Notes under the pieces: generated by a model
Database searches by the model: none
Told to the model about the DNA's origin: nothing
Seen by the model: only the letters and a program-made list of their open reading frames with translations
Origin: Actinomycetota bacterium
Lineage (GTDB): Bacteria; Actinomycetota; Acidimicrobiia; Acidimicrobiales; Iamiaceae
Assembly: GCA_017882935.1 (NCBI GenBank)
Contig: JADGOP010000171.1
Span: 1 to 5,849, forward strand
Direction: 5' to 3'
DNA: 5,849 nt
Shown here: piece by piece, positions 1 to 5,568 of the stretch
Layout: each line of letters begins with the position of its first letter
Position numbering within the stretch: the stretch's first letter is position 1
Program-made: the position numbers and the translations under genes

Positions 1-84
1 GGCGTCCCGAACCGTATCGGCATGCGCTACGACGAGCAGGGGCGCAAGCTGCGCGTCTGCCGCAAGTGCGGGACGGACCTGTGA
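1..84 (+). CDS. rplX: Ribosomal protein L24 (uL24), 3' end only
   Basis: This is the last 27 codons of large-subunit protein L24, an early assembly protein that binds 23S rRNA near the peptide exit tunnel. The start lies to the left of the window. The visible end reads [24 protein letters not shown], matching the family's usual tail in which an IGYR-like motif, an acidic stretch and a basic stretch precede a terminal GKDI-like end. Two cysteines (codons at 58-60 and 67-69) form a CxxC pair. Many other actinobacterial L24 proteins lack this pair, and a full zinc site would need further ligands not seen here. The gene stops with TGA at 82-84, whose last base is also the first base of the rplE start codon. 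Its position just before rplE is the standard spc operon order. Confidence 0.95.
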   Translation, partial: GVPNRIGMRYDEQGRKLRVCRKCGTDL

Positions 85-656
85 TGGCCTCCACGTCGGC
101 GGCCGAGCGGCCGCGCCTCAAGAAGCGCTACGACGACAAGGTGCGTGCCGAGCTCCAGGAGACCCTGGGCCTGGCCAACACCATGGAGGTCCCGCGCCTC
201 ACCAAGATCGTGATCAACATGGGCGTCGGCCGGGCCACCCAGCAGAAGTCCCTCATCGAGGGGGCCATGCGGGACCTGGAGATCATCGCCGGCCAGAAGC
301 CGGTCGTGACCCGGGCCAAGAAGTCCATCGCCTCGTTCAAGCTCCGGGAGGGGCAGGAGATCGGGGCCAAGGTCACCCTGCGGGGCGACCGGGCCTGGGA
401 GTTCTTCGACCGCCTGGTGTCGATGGCCATCCCCCGCATCCGTGACTTCCGCGGGCTCTCGCCCCGGTCGTTCGACGGCCACGGCAACTACACGTTCGGC
501 GTGACCGAACAGCTGATCTTCCCCGAGGTCGACTACGACCGAATCGACACCACCCGCGGCATGGACATCACCATCGCCACCACCGCACGAACCGATGACG
601 AGGGCCGGGCACTGCTCGCCGCCTTCGGCTTCCCCTTCCGCAAGGAGAACCAGTAA
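84..656 (+). CDS. rplE: Ribosomal protein L5 (uL5)
   Basis: L5 is a large-subunit protein that binds 5S rRNA in the central protuberance and contacts the P-site tRNA and the small subunit. The 190-residue product is slightly longer than the roughly 180 residues usual for the family. It carries the L5 signature around residues 65-81 ([17 protein letters not shown]), the conserved [16 protein letters not shown] stretch at 124-139, and the [11 protein letters not shown] segment at 142-152. The ATG at 84 overlaps the rplX stop by one base (TGATG), so translation is probably coupled. The only Shine-Dalgarno-like sequence upstream is a weak GGACGGA at 71-77. An upstream in-frame GTG at 66 was not chosen because it would overlap L24 further and add unconserved residues. 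The extra length is mostly N-terminal ([14 protein letters not shown]). Confidence 0.97.
   Translation: MASTSAAERPRLKKRYDDKVRAELQETLGLANTMEVPRLTKIVINMGVGRATQQKSLIEGAMRDLEIIAGQKPVVTRAKKSIASFKLREGQEIGAKVTLRGDRAWEFFDRLVSMAIPRIRDFRGLSPRSFDGHGNYTFGVTEQLIFPEVDYDRIDTTRGMDITIATTARTDDEGRALLAAFGFPFRKENQ
642..647 (+). promoter_or_regulatory. Ribosome binding site of rpsZ, long spacing
   Basis: AAGGAG lies inside the last codons of rplE and 13 bases before the rpsZ ATG. That spacing is longer than the usual 5-10 bases. The four-base gap between the genes leaves no better site, so S14 probably relies partly on coupling with L5 translation. Confidence 0.6.
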
Positions 657-660
657 CCCC

Positions 661-846
661 ATGGCGAAGAAGGCTTTGATCGAGAAGCAGCAGCGCACGC
701 CCAAGTTCAAGGTGCGCGGGTACACCCGGTGCCGCCGGTGCGGCCGGCCGAAGTCGGTGTACCGCAAGTTCGGCCTGTGCCGGATCTGCCTGCGGGTGAT
801 GGTCCACGCCGGGGAGATCCCCGGCGTGACGAAGGCCAGTTGGTGA
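661..846 (+). CDS. rpsZ: Ribosomal protein S14, zinc-binding type Z (uS14)
   Basis: S14 sits in the head of the 30S subunit and contacts 16S rRNA near the A site. This is the short, zinc-ribbon form at 61 residues, against about 100 for the zinc-free form. The four zinc ligands are visible as two CxxC pairs, C24/C27 and C40/C43, in the contexts [10 protein letters not shown] and GLCRICLR. The C-terminal [11 protein letters not shown] is the family's hallmark ending. ATG at 661 is chosen because it gives the standard [10 protein letters not shown] start; the frame is open further upstream but that part overlaps rplE and is not conserved. It starts four bases after the rplE stop. Bacteria with this form sometimes carry a second, cysteine-free S14 induced by zinc starvation. 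Whether this genome does cannot be seen here. Confidence 0.97.
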   Translation: MAKKALIEKQQRTPKFKVRGYTRCRRCGRPKSVYRKFGLCRICLRVMVHAGEIPGVTKASW

Positions 847-847
847 G

Positions 848-853
848 AGGAGG
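848..853 (+). promoter_or_regulatory. Ribosome binding site of rpsH
   Basis: A perfect AGGAGG core lies nine bases before the ATG at 863, immediately after the rpsZ stop. It favours the first of two in-frame ATGs (863 and 869), giving a protein that starts MTMTDP, as in many actinobacterial S8 proteins. Confidence 0.85.
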
Positions 854-862
854 CTACGAACG

Positions 863-1267
863 ATGACGATGACCGACCCGATCGCCGACATGCTGACCCG
901 CATCCGGAACGCCAACACCGCCCACTTCGACACCGTGTCGATGCCCGGCTCCAAGCTCAAGGAGTCCCTGGCCGCCATACTCGTCGAGGAGGGCTACATC
1001 GGCGGGTTCCAGGTGAGCGACACCCCGGGCAAGCCCGGCAAGACGCTCCAGATCACCATGAAGTACGCGCCCGACCGTGCCCGGACCATCTCCGGGATCA
1101 AGCGGGTGTCCAAGCCCGGCCTGCGGATCTACGCACGCGCCGACAAGATCCCGCGCGTGCTCGGCGGGCTCGGTGTGGCGGTGGTCTCCACCTCCAAGGG
1201 CCTCATGACCGACCGTGAGGCGCGCAAGCGCCGCATGGGCGGCGAGGTGCTCTGCTATGTCTGGTAG
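863..1267 (+). CDS. rpsH: Ribosomal protein S8 (uS8)
   Basis: S8 is a primary 16S rRNA binding protein that organises the central domain of the small subunit. In Escherichia coli it also represses its own operon by binding the mRNA at the start of rplE. The 134-residue product has the family's usual length. It shows the N-terminal [15 protein letters not shown] motif (residues 4-18), the S8 signature [18 protein letters not shown] at 104-121, and the conserved end GGEVLCYVW. It starts 16 bases after rpsZ with a strong Shine-Dalgarno sequence and ends 33 bases before rplF. A second ATG two codons inside is a possible but less likely start. Codon 40 region contains an ATA isoleucine codon, rare in this GC-rich context. 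Confidence 0.97.
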   Translation: MTMTDPIADMLTRIRNANTAHFDTVSMPGSKLKESLAAILVEEGYIGGFQVSDTPGKPGKTLQITMKYAPDRARTISGIKRVSKPGLRIYARADKIPRVLGGLGVAVVSTSKGLMTDREARKRRMGGEVLCYVW

Positions 1268-1285
1268 CCGCCGCGTGACCACTGC

Positions 1286-1292
1286 AGGAGGT
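1286..1292 (+). promoter_or_regulatory. Ribosome binding site of rplF
   Basis: AGGAGGT matches seven bases of the anti-Shine-Dalgarno sequence, with its AGGAGG core nine bases before the ATG at 1301. It lies in the 33-base rpsH-rplF gap, the longest gap within the ribosomal part of the operon. I see no promoter or terminator in that gap. Confidence 0.85.
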
Positions 1293-1300
1293 ACCCGCTG

Positions 1301-1843
1301 ATGTCCCGTATCGGACGTTCGCCCATCACCGTGCCCACCGGGGTCACCGTCGCCGTCGACGACGACCACCGCGTCACGGTCAAGGGACCCCAGGGCGAGC
1401 TGGCCCGCCAGGTGCCCGCCGCCATCAGCATCCGCCAGGACGGCGACGTGCTGACGGTGGAGCGCCCCGACGACCAGCGCCAGAACCGCGCGCTCCACGG
1501 CCTGACCCGCTCGCTGGTGGCCAACATGGTCACCGGAGTGACCGAGGGCTTCTCCAAGGAGCTCGAGATCGTCGGCGTGGGCTACCGGGCCGTGCCCAAG
1601 GGCCCTTCGGCCCTCGAGCTGGCCCTCGGCTTCTCGCACTCGGTCAACGTCGACGCCCCCGAGGGTGTGACCTTCGAGGTGCCGAGCGCCACACACATCA
1701 TCATCAAGGAAATCGACAAGCAAAAGGTCGGACAGGTCGCCGCCGACATCCGCAAGCTGCGCAAGCCCGAGCCCTACAAGGGCAAGGGCATCCGCTACGC
1801 AGGTGAGCGGGTCGTCCGCAAGGCCGGGAAGGCAGCCAAGTAA
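1301..1843 (+). CDS. rplF: Ribosomal protein L6 (uL6)
   Basis: L6 binds 23S rRNA near the sarcin-ricin loop and factor-binding site of the 50S subunit. The 180-residue product matches the family's normal length and has the expected two tandem L6 domains, roughly residues 1-80 and 82-165. The start [12 protein letters not shown] is typical. The PROSITE-type signature PEPYKGKGI is at 156-164, followed by [15 protein letters not shown]. The stop TAA at 1841-1843 shares its last base with the rplR start (TAATG), so the two are probably translationally coupled. Codons 131-144 (bases 1691-1732) form a locally A-rich pocket using ACA, GAA, CAA and GGA, which stand out from the GC-ending codons around them. 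The protein sequence there is still normal for the family. Confidence 0.97.
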   Translation: MSRIGRSPITVPTGVTVAVDDDHRVTVKGPQGELARQVPAAISIRQDGDVLTVERPDDQRQNRALHGLTRSLVANMVTGVTEGFSKELEIVGVGYRAVPKGPSALELALGFSHSVNVDAPEGVTFEVPSATHIIIKEIDKQKVGQVAADIRKLRKPEPYKGKGIRYAGERVVRKAGKAAK

Positions 1844-2205
1844 TGGCACGCACAGACCACAAGCTCGAGCTCCGCCGTCGCCGCCACAAGCGCGTCCGCC
1901 GCCGGGTCGAGGGCACCGCCGAGCGTCCGCGCCTGGCCGTGTTCCGCTCCAACAAGCACATCTCCGCCCAGCTCATCGACGACCTCGCCGGCTGCACTCT
2001 GGCCTCGGCGTCCTCGGTGGAGGCGTCCCTGCGGGGCTCCTCGGGCGGCAACATCGACGCGGCCAAGGCTGTGGGGACCCTCGTGGCCTCCCGCGCCAAG
2101 GACGCCGGGATCACCACCGTGGTCTTCGACCGCGGCGGCTTCGCCTACCACGGGCGGGTGGCCGCCCTGGCCGACGCCGCCCGCGCCGAGGGACTGGAGT
2201 TCTGA
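1843..2205 (+). CDS. rplR: Ribosomal protein L18 (uL18)
   Basis: L18 binds 5S rRNA and, with L5, helps attach it to the large subunit. The 120-residue product fits the family. It has a very basic N-terminus ([14 protein letters not shown], about residues 11-24), the conserved [20 protein letters not shown] (28-47), and the C-terminal [27 protein letters not shown] end (95-118). The ATG at 1843 overlaps the rplF stop by one base. A modest GGGAAGG at 1826-1832 sits 10 bases upstream, inside rplF. It ends one base before rpsE. Nothing is unusual apart from the tight packing. Confidence 0.97.
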   Translation: MARTDHKLELRRRRHKRVRRRVEGTAERPRLAVFRSNKHISAQLIDDLAGCTLASASSVEASLRGSSGGNIDAAKAVGTLVASRAKDAGITTVVFDRGGFAYHGRVAALADAARAEGLEF

Positions 2206-2206
2206 G

Positions 2207-2767
2207 ATGGCCGTGAACAACAACGAGCTCCAGTTCGAGGAGCGCACCATCCGGGTCAACCGGGTGTCCAAGGTCGTCAAGGGCGGCCGCCGGTTCTCCT
2301 TCGCCGCCCTCATGGTGGTCGGCGACGGCAACGGGCGGGTCGGCCTCGGCTACGGCAAGGCCAAGGAGGCCGGACTGGCCGTCCAGAAGGGCATCGAAGA
2401 GGCCCGCAAGAACATGTTCGACGTGCCGCTGGCCGGCTCGACCATCACCCACCCCATCGTCGGGGAGAGCGGTGCCGGCCGGGTCATGCTGAAGCCGGCC
2501 GCCCCCGGCACCGGCGTCATCGCCGGCGGGGCCGCCCGGGCCATCCTCGAGATGGCCGGCATCCGCGACATCCTCGCCAAGTCGCTGGGCTCGTCCAACG
2601 GCATCAACGTGGCCCACGCCACCATCGCCGGCCTGAAGGGCCTGAAGCGCCCCGACGAGATCGCCGCCCTGCGGGGCAAGCCGGTCGACGAGGTGGCGCC
2701 CGCCGCCATGCTGCGGGCCTACCGCGAGCGCCGCCGCGAGGCCGACCTGTTCACGGAGGTGAGCTGA
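2207..2767 (+). CDS. rpsE: Ribosomal protein S5 (uS5)
   Basis: S5 is a small-subunit protein involved in decoding accuracy and mRNA unwinding at the entry channel; changes in its N-terminal loop confer spectinomycin resistance. The product is 186 residues, longer than the E. coli protein (about 167) but usual for actinobacteria. The S5 signature spans about residues 26-54 and reads [18 protein letters not shown] followed by [11 protein letters not shown]. The C-terminal domain holds [16 protein letters not shown] (93-108) and the [14 protein letters not shown] segment (126-139). The spectinomycin loop (SKVVKGGRR, 21-29) appears complete, so a sensitive phenotype is the default inference. The gene starts one base after the rplR stop, with GGAG at 2196-2199. 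Its last codons also encode the rpmD ribosome binding site. Confidence 0.97.
   Translation: MAVNNNELQFEERTIRVNRVSKVVKGGRRFSFAALMVVGDGNGRVGLGYGKAKEAGLAVQKGIEEARKNMFDVPLAGSTITHPIVGESGAGRVMLKPAAPGTGVIAGGAARAILEMAGIRDILAKSLGSSNGINVAHATIAGLKGLKRPDEIAALRGKPVDEVAPAAMLRAYRERRREADLFTEVS
2755..2762 (+). promoter_or_regulatory. Ribosome binding site of rpmD, perfect eight-base match
   Basis: GGAGGTGA is a perfect eight-base complement to the 3' end of 16S rRNA as known in most bacteria. It lies in the last codons of rpsE (encoding Glu-Val-Ser), nine bases from its GGAGG core to the rpmD ATG at 2769. It is the strongest Shine-Dalgarno sequence in the window. Confidence 0.85.
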
Positions 2768-2768
2768 C

Positions 2769-2999
2769 ATGGCGACCCCCACCGACACGCCGCTGTCGAC
2801 CACGGGTTGGATCCGGGTCACCCAGGTCCGCTCCGCCATCGGCACCAAGCCGAAGCACCGCGGCACCCTGCGCGCCCTCGGGCTCCGGGGCATCGGGCGC
2901 ACCAACGTGCTCCCCGACCGCCCCGAGATCCGTGGGATGATCGCACGTGTCCCGTTCCTGGTGGACGTCACGTCCGCCGGCGAAGACGAGAAAGGCTGA
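2769..2999 (+). CDS. rpmD: Ribosomal protein L30 (uL30), with extended ends
   Basis: L30 is a small 23S rRNA-binding protein of the large subunit, absent from some bacteria. The core runs from about residue 14 to 67: WIRVTQVRSAIGTKPKHRGTL, then RALGLRGIGRTNVLPDRPEIRGMI. This matches the family pattern of a TxVKSxIGxKPxxRxTLxxLGL motif and an RGMI segment. At 76 residues it is longer than the usual roughly 60. The N-terminus adds about 12 Ser/Thr/Pro-rich residues (MATPTDTPLSTTG) and the C-terminus a short acidic tail (SAGEDEKG). The ATG at 2769 is favoured by the very strong ribosome binding site and starts one base after the rpsE stop. No internal methionine offers a family-length start. It lies between rpsE and rplO as in most spc operons. 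Confidence 0.95.
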   Translation: MATPTDTPLSTTGWIRVTQVRSAIGTKPKHRGTLRALGLRGIGRTNVLPDRPEIRGMIARVPFLVDVTSAGEDEKG

Positions 3000-3001
3000 C
3001 C

Positions 3002-3490
3002 ATGAAGGTCCATGACCTCCGCCCCCCGGCGGGCTCCAACCGTGCTCGAAAGCGCGTCGGCCGCGGCATCGGCGGCAAGGGCGGCAAGACCGCCGGCCGT
3101 GGCACCAAGGGCCAGGGGGCCCGCGACACCATCCCCATGGGATTCGAAGGCGGCCAGCTGCCCCTCATGCAGCGGATCCCCAAGCTCCGGGGCTTCACCA
3201 ACCCGTTCCGGGTGGAGTACACCCCGGTCAACGTCGGGGCCCTCGGTGCCGTCACCGGTGACGTGGCGGACATCGCCGCCCTGGTGGCGGCCGGCCTCGC
3301 CCACAAGGGGGACCTGGTCAAGGTCCTCGGCGGCGGCGAGGTGCCCCGCGCCCTGCGGGTCGAGGCGCATGCGTTCTCCAAGTCGGCCGAGGCGGCCATC
3401 ACCGGTGCCGGTGGATCGATCTCGATCGTCCCGCTGCCGTTCGGCAACGACCGCCCGCCGGCAAAGGGCAACGCCCTCACCAACCGCTAG
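3002..3490 (+). CDS. rplO: Ribosomal protein L15 (uL15)
   Basis: L15 is a large-subunit assembly protein with a long basic extension reaching into 23S rRNA. The 162-residue product starts MKVHDLRPPAGS and continues with the glycine/lysine-rich extension (RKRVGRGIGGKGGKTAGRGT, 16-35) and the GFEGGQLPLMQRIPKLRGF block (47-65) that mark the family. The L15 signature region lies at about 107-139 (KVLGGGEVPRAL to ITGAGGS). The frame is open upstream over rpmD, but the ATG at 3002 is chosen because conservation begins there and AAAGG at 2991-2995 precedes it. It begins two bases after the rpmD stop. The C-terminal tail RPPAKGNALTNR makes it longer than the E. coli form (about 144). It is in the same reading frame as secY, which starts 30 bases after its TAG. 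Confidence 0.96.
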   Translation: MKVHDLRPPAGSNRARKRVGRGIGGKGGKTAGRGTKGQGARDTIPMGFEGGQLPLMQRIPKLRGFTNPFRVEYTPVNVGALGAVTGDVADIAALVAAGLAHKGDLVKVLGGGEVPRALRVEAHAFSKSAEAAITGAGGSISIVPLPFGNDRPPAKGNALTNR

Positions 3491-3510
3491 CATCTTCCGA
3501 ACGCGGCGTC

Positions 3511-3516
3511 GAGGAG
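3511..3516 (+). promoter_or_regulatory. Ribosome binding site of secY, short spacing
   Basis: GAGGAG ends only four bases before the secY ATG at 3521, shorter than the optimum. It sits in the 30-base rplO-secY gap. The frame upstream of the ATG contains no other start codon before the rplO stop, so the start is secure even though initiation may be moderate. Confidence 0.7.
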
Positions 3517-3520
3517 TCCC

Positions 3521-4813
3521 ATGCTTGCCAGCTTGGCCAACATCTTCCGCATCCCCGACCTTCGCAAGAAGGTCCTCTTCACGCTGACCGTCATCGCCCT
3601 GTACCAGTTCGGGGCGAACGTGCCGGTCCCCTTCATCAACTTCTCGAAGGTGGCCCAGCTCCAGGCGGCGTCGAAGTCCTCGGGCGTGCTCGGATTCCTC
3701 AACCTGTTCAGTGGCGGTGCCCTGACCCGGATGGCCGTGTTCGGACTGGGCATCATGCCCTACATCACCTCGAGCATCATCATCCAGCTCCTGGCCACGG
3801 TGATCCCCAAGCTCGAGCAGTGGCGTGACCAGGGCGCGGTCGGCCAGAAGAAGCTGACCCAGACCACGCGCTACCTCACGGTGGCCCTGGCCCTGATGCA
3901 GGCGACCGGCCTCGTCTACCTGTTCCACAAGGGCGGCGGCGGCCTGTTCGGCAGCTCGCAGAACATCGACCTGATCCTGAACTACTCGATCTGGCGGGCC
4001 GGGTTCATCGTGCTGACCCTGACGGCCGGCACCGCCTTCGTCATGTGGCTGGCGGAGCTCATCACCCAGCGGGGCATCGGCCAGGGCATGTCGATCCTCA
4101 TCTTCGCCAACGTCGTGGCCGGGATCCCCTCGGGCCTCAATACCGTCCTGCAGGAGGGCGGCCGGGTGAAGTTCGTGACCATCCTGCTGGTGTCGCTCGC
4201 CCTGCTGGTCCTCATCGTCTTCGTGGACCAGGGCCAACGCCGCATCCCGGTGACGTTCGCCAAACGGGTCGTCGGGCGGAAGATGTACGGCGGCTCCAAC
4301 ACCTACATCCCGCTCAAGGTCAACCAGGCAGGCGTGATCCCGATCATCTTCGCCAGCTCGGTGCTCTACATCCCCGTGCTGCTGTCCAACATCATCCCGT
4401 CGGCCGCCTTCCGGTCGTGGGTGAACCACAACGTGACGCCGACCAGCGTCTTCTACATCCTCACGTACTTCCTCTTCATCCTGCTCTTCACGTTCTTCTA
4501 CGTCTACGTGGCCTTCGACCCCCACCAGCAGGCGGACATCATCCGCAAGCAGGGCGGGTACATCCCGGGCATCCGGCCGGGCCAGCCGACCGAGCGGTAC
4601 CTGGCGCACATCCTCAACCGGATCACGTGGCCGGGCGCCCTCTTCCTCGGAGCGGTGGCGGTGACGCCGTCACTGCTGATGGCCGCATGGAACATCACCA
4701 GCTATCCCTTCTACGGAACGACGCTCCTGATCGCCGTGGGCGTGGCACTCGAGACGATGAAGCAGATCGACAGCCAGCTCATGATGCGAAACTACGAGGG
4801 CTTCCTCAAGTAG
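3521..4813 (+). CDS. secY: Protein translocase subunit SecY
   Basis: SecY forms the protein-conducting channel of the inner membrane. With SecE and SecG it accepts precursors pushed by SecA or nascent chains from the ribosome. The 430-residue product is of normal length. Ten membrane segments can be read, near residues 16-36, 74-94, 115-137, 152-178, 187-207, 215-236, 270-291, 306-332, 370-390 and 398-414. Signature 1 (VFGLGIMPYITSSIIIQLL, 73-91) covers the plug and second helix; signature 2 includes RGIGQGMSILIFANVVAGIP (184-203). The cytoplasmic loop before helix 7 holds VVGRKMYGGSNTYIPLKVN (250-268). The loop after helix 8 holds GGYIPGIRPG with the conserved arginine at 352, needed for SecA function in E. 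coli. It ends in the usual YEGFLK. Its TAG directly abuts the adk GTG. Confidence 0.98.
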   Translation: MLASLANIFRIPDLRKKVLFTLTVIALYQFGANVPVPFINFSKVAQLQAASKSSGVLGFLNLFSGGALTRMAVFGLGIMPYITSSIIIQLLATVIPKLEQWRDQGAVGQKKLTQTTRYLTVALALMQATGLVYLFHKGGGGLFGSSQNIDLILNYSIWRAGFIVLTLTAGTAFVMWLAELITQRGIGQGMSILIFANVVAGIPSGLNTVLQEGGRVKFVTILLVSLALLVLIVFVDQGQRRIPVTFAKRVVGRKMYGGSNTYIPLKVNQAGVIPIIFASSVLYIPVLLSNIIPSAAFRSWVNHNVTPTSVFYILTYFLFILLFTFFYVYVAFDPHQQADIIRKQGGYIPGIRPGQPTERYLAHILNRITWPGALFLGAVAVTPSLLMAAWNITSYPFYGTTLLIAVGVALETMKQIDSQLMMRNYEGFLK

Positions 4814-5494
4814 GTGGCAGCCGGCGCCAGGCTCGTCGTCCTCGGCAAACAGGGGGCGGGGAAGGGGACGCAGTGTCTGTCCCTCTCCCATCACTATGTC
4901 GTCACCCACGTCTCGACGGGTGACATGTTGCGCGAGGCCGTCAAGCAGTCCACCGCGCTCGGCCTCAAGGCCAAGGAGCTCATGGACCACGGCGAGCTCC
5001 TCGGCGACGATCTGATCATGGAGATGGTCTCGACGCGCCTCGAGGAGAGCGACATCAAGGACCGCGGCTTCATCCTCGACGGCTGCCCCCGCACGGTGGA
5101 GCAGGCCAAGATGCTGGCCGACTTCCTGGCGCCCGTCGACCTCGACCTGGTCATCGACATCGAGGTCCCGACGTCCCAGGTGCTGCGGCGCCTGGCCTCG
5201 CGTCGGGTGTGCGTCGACTGCGGCGCCAACTACTCGCTGACGGCGCGGCCGCTCATCAACTGGACGTGCGACGTCTGCGGCGGCGAGGTCGTCCAGCGCG
5301 TGGACGACACCGAGGAGGCCATCTCCCGGCGGCTCGAGATCTACGAGTTGCAGACGGCGCCGCTCATCGACTGGTACCAGTCCCGGGGGCAGTTGGCCCA
5401 GGTGACCGGCACCGGCGCGCCGGAGGCGGTCACCAAGCGCATCGTGCGGGCCATCGAGGAGCGCCGGAACCGCAAGGGCGGCCGGTTCTCGTGA
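4814..5494 (+). CDS. adk: Adenylate kinase, zinc-type lid, atypical P-loop
   Basis: Adenylate kinase interconverts ATP + AMP and two ADP in the cytoplasm. The 226-residue product has all expected parts: P-loop GKQGAGKGT (11-19, Lys17), the AMP-binding STGDMLR (34-40), LDGCPRT (88-94), and a long-form lid. The lid carries two cysteine pairs, C133/C136 and C152/C155, expected to bind zinc structurally. It is followed by QRVDD (161-165) and RRLEIYELQTAPLIDWY (172-188), which supply the catalytic arginines. Two positions are odd. The P-loop has Lys-Gln where most bacterial enzymes have Pro-Pro, and the usual DGFPRT is DGCPRT (Cys91). The basic C-terminal tail ERRNRKGGRFS is extra. The GTG start directly follows the secY stop in the same frame; no alternative start would keep the P-loop. 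A weak GAGGG is at 4796-4800. Confidence 0.95.
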   Translation: MAAGARLVVLGKQGAGKGTQCLSLSHHYVVTHVSTGDMLREAVKQSTALGLKAKELMDHGELLGDDLIMEMVSTRLEESDIKDRGFILDGCPRTVEQAKMLADFLAPVDLDLVIDIEVPTSQVLRRLASRRVCVDCGANYSLTARPLINWTCDVCGGEVVQRVDDTEEAISRRLEIYELQTAPLIDWYQSRGQLAQVTGTGAPEAVTKRIVRAIEERRNRKGGRFS

Positions 5495-5568
5495 CCCGAC
5501 TCCCGTGACCGGCCCCCTACGAAGGCGGGGGTGTCCACCGAGACCACGGCACCGCCGAGGGTGCGCCC
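5495..5568 (+). other. adk-map intergenic gap
   Basis: This 74-base gap is the longest non-coding stretch in the window. It contains a possible short stem, CCCCC at 5513-5517 with GGGGG at 5527-5531 and a nine-base loop. No T-run follows, so it does not look like a factor-independent terminator. CGTGACC occurs twice (5490-5496 and 5504-5510). No convincing -35/-10 promoter pair is visible. The gap may be a simple spacer, with map cotranscribed. Confidence 0.5.
5557..5561 (+). promoter_or_regulatory. Ribosome binding site of map
   Basis: GAGGG lies seven bases before the GTG at 5569 and supports that codon as the map start. A competing GGAG at 5586-5589 precedes an in-frame ATG at 5599. Starting there would remove the AELAK stretch, which aligns with the EEIEK-like stretch found before MRxAG in the family. 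Confidence 0.6.

Noticed and set aside
66..84. Upstream GTG start for rplE giving six extra residues
   Set aside because: It would extend deeper into L24 without a better ribosome binding site. The ATG in the TGATG overlap is the natural coupled start.
3012..3587. Plus-strand open frame overlapping rplO and the start of secY
   Set aside because: Its translation is Ser/Arg/Pro-rich with no conserved motif; L15 in the other frame is unambiguous.
2111..4609. A very long open frame (832 codons) on the minus strand opposite rpsE to secY
   Set aside because: It lies antisense to five recognised, conserved genes. Its translation is Gly/Asp/His/Arg-rich low-complexity text with no family resemblance. 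GC-rich coding DNA often leaves the antisense frame free of stops.
4045..4923. Plus-strand open frame overlapping secY and adk
   Set aside because: Its translation is Arg/Pro/Gly/His-rich and resembles no family, whereas the overlapping frames encode clear SecY and Adk. It is a frame shadow.
5513..5531. Stem after adk as a transcription terminator
   Set aside because: The stem is only five base pairs with a nine-base loop and no following T-run, and the next operon gene map follows in the same direction.
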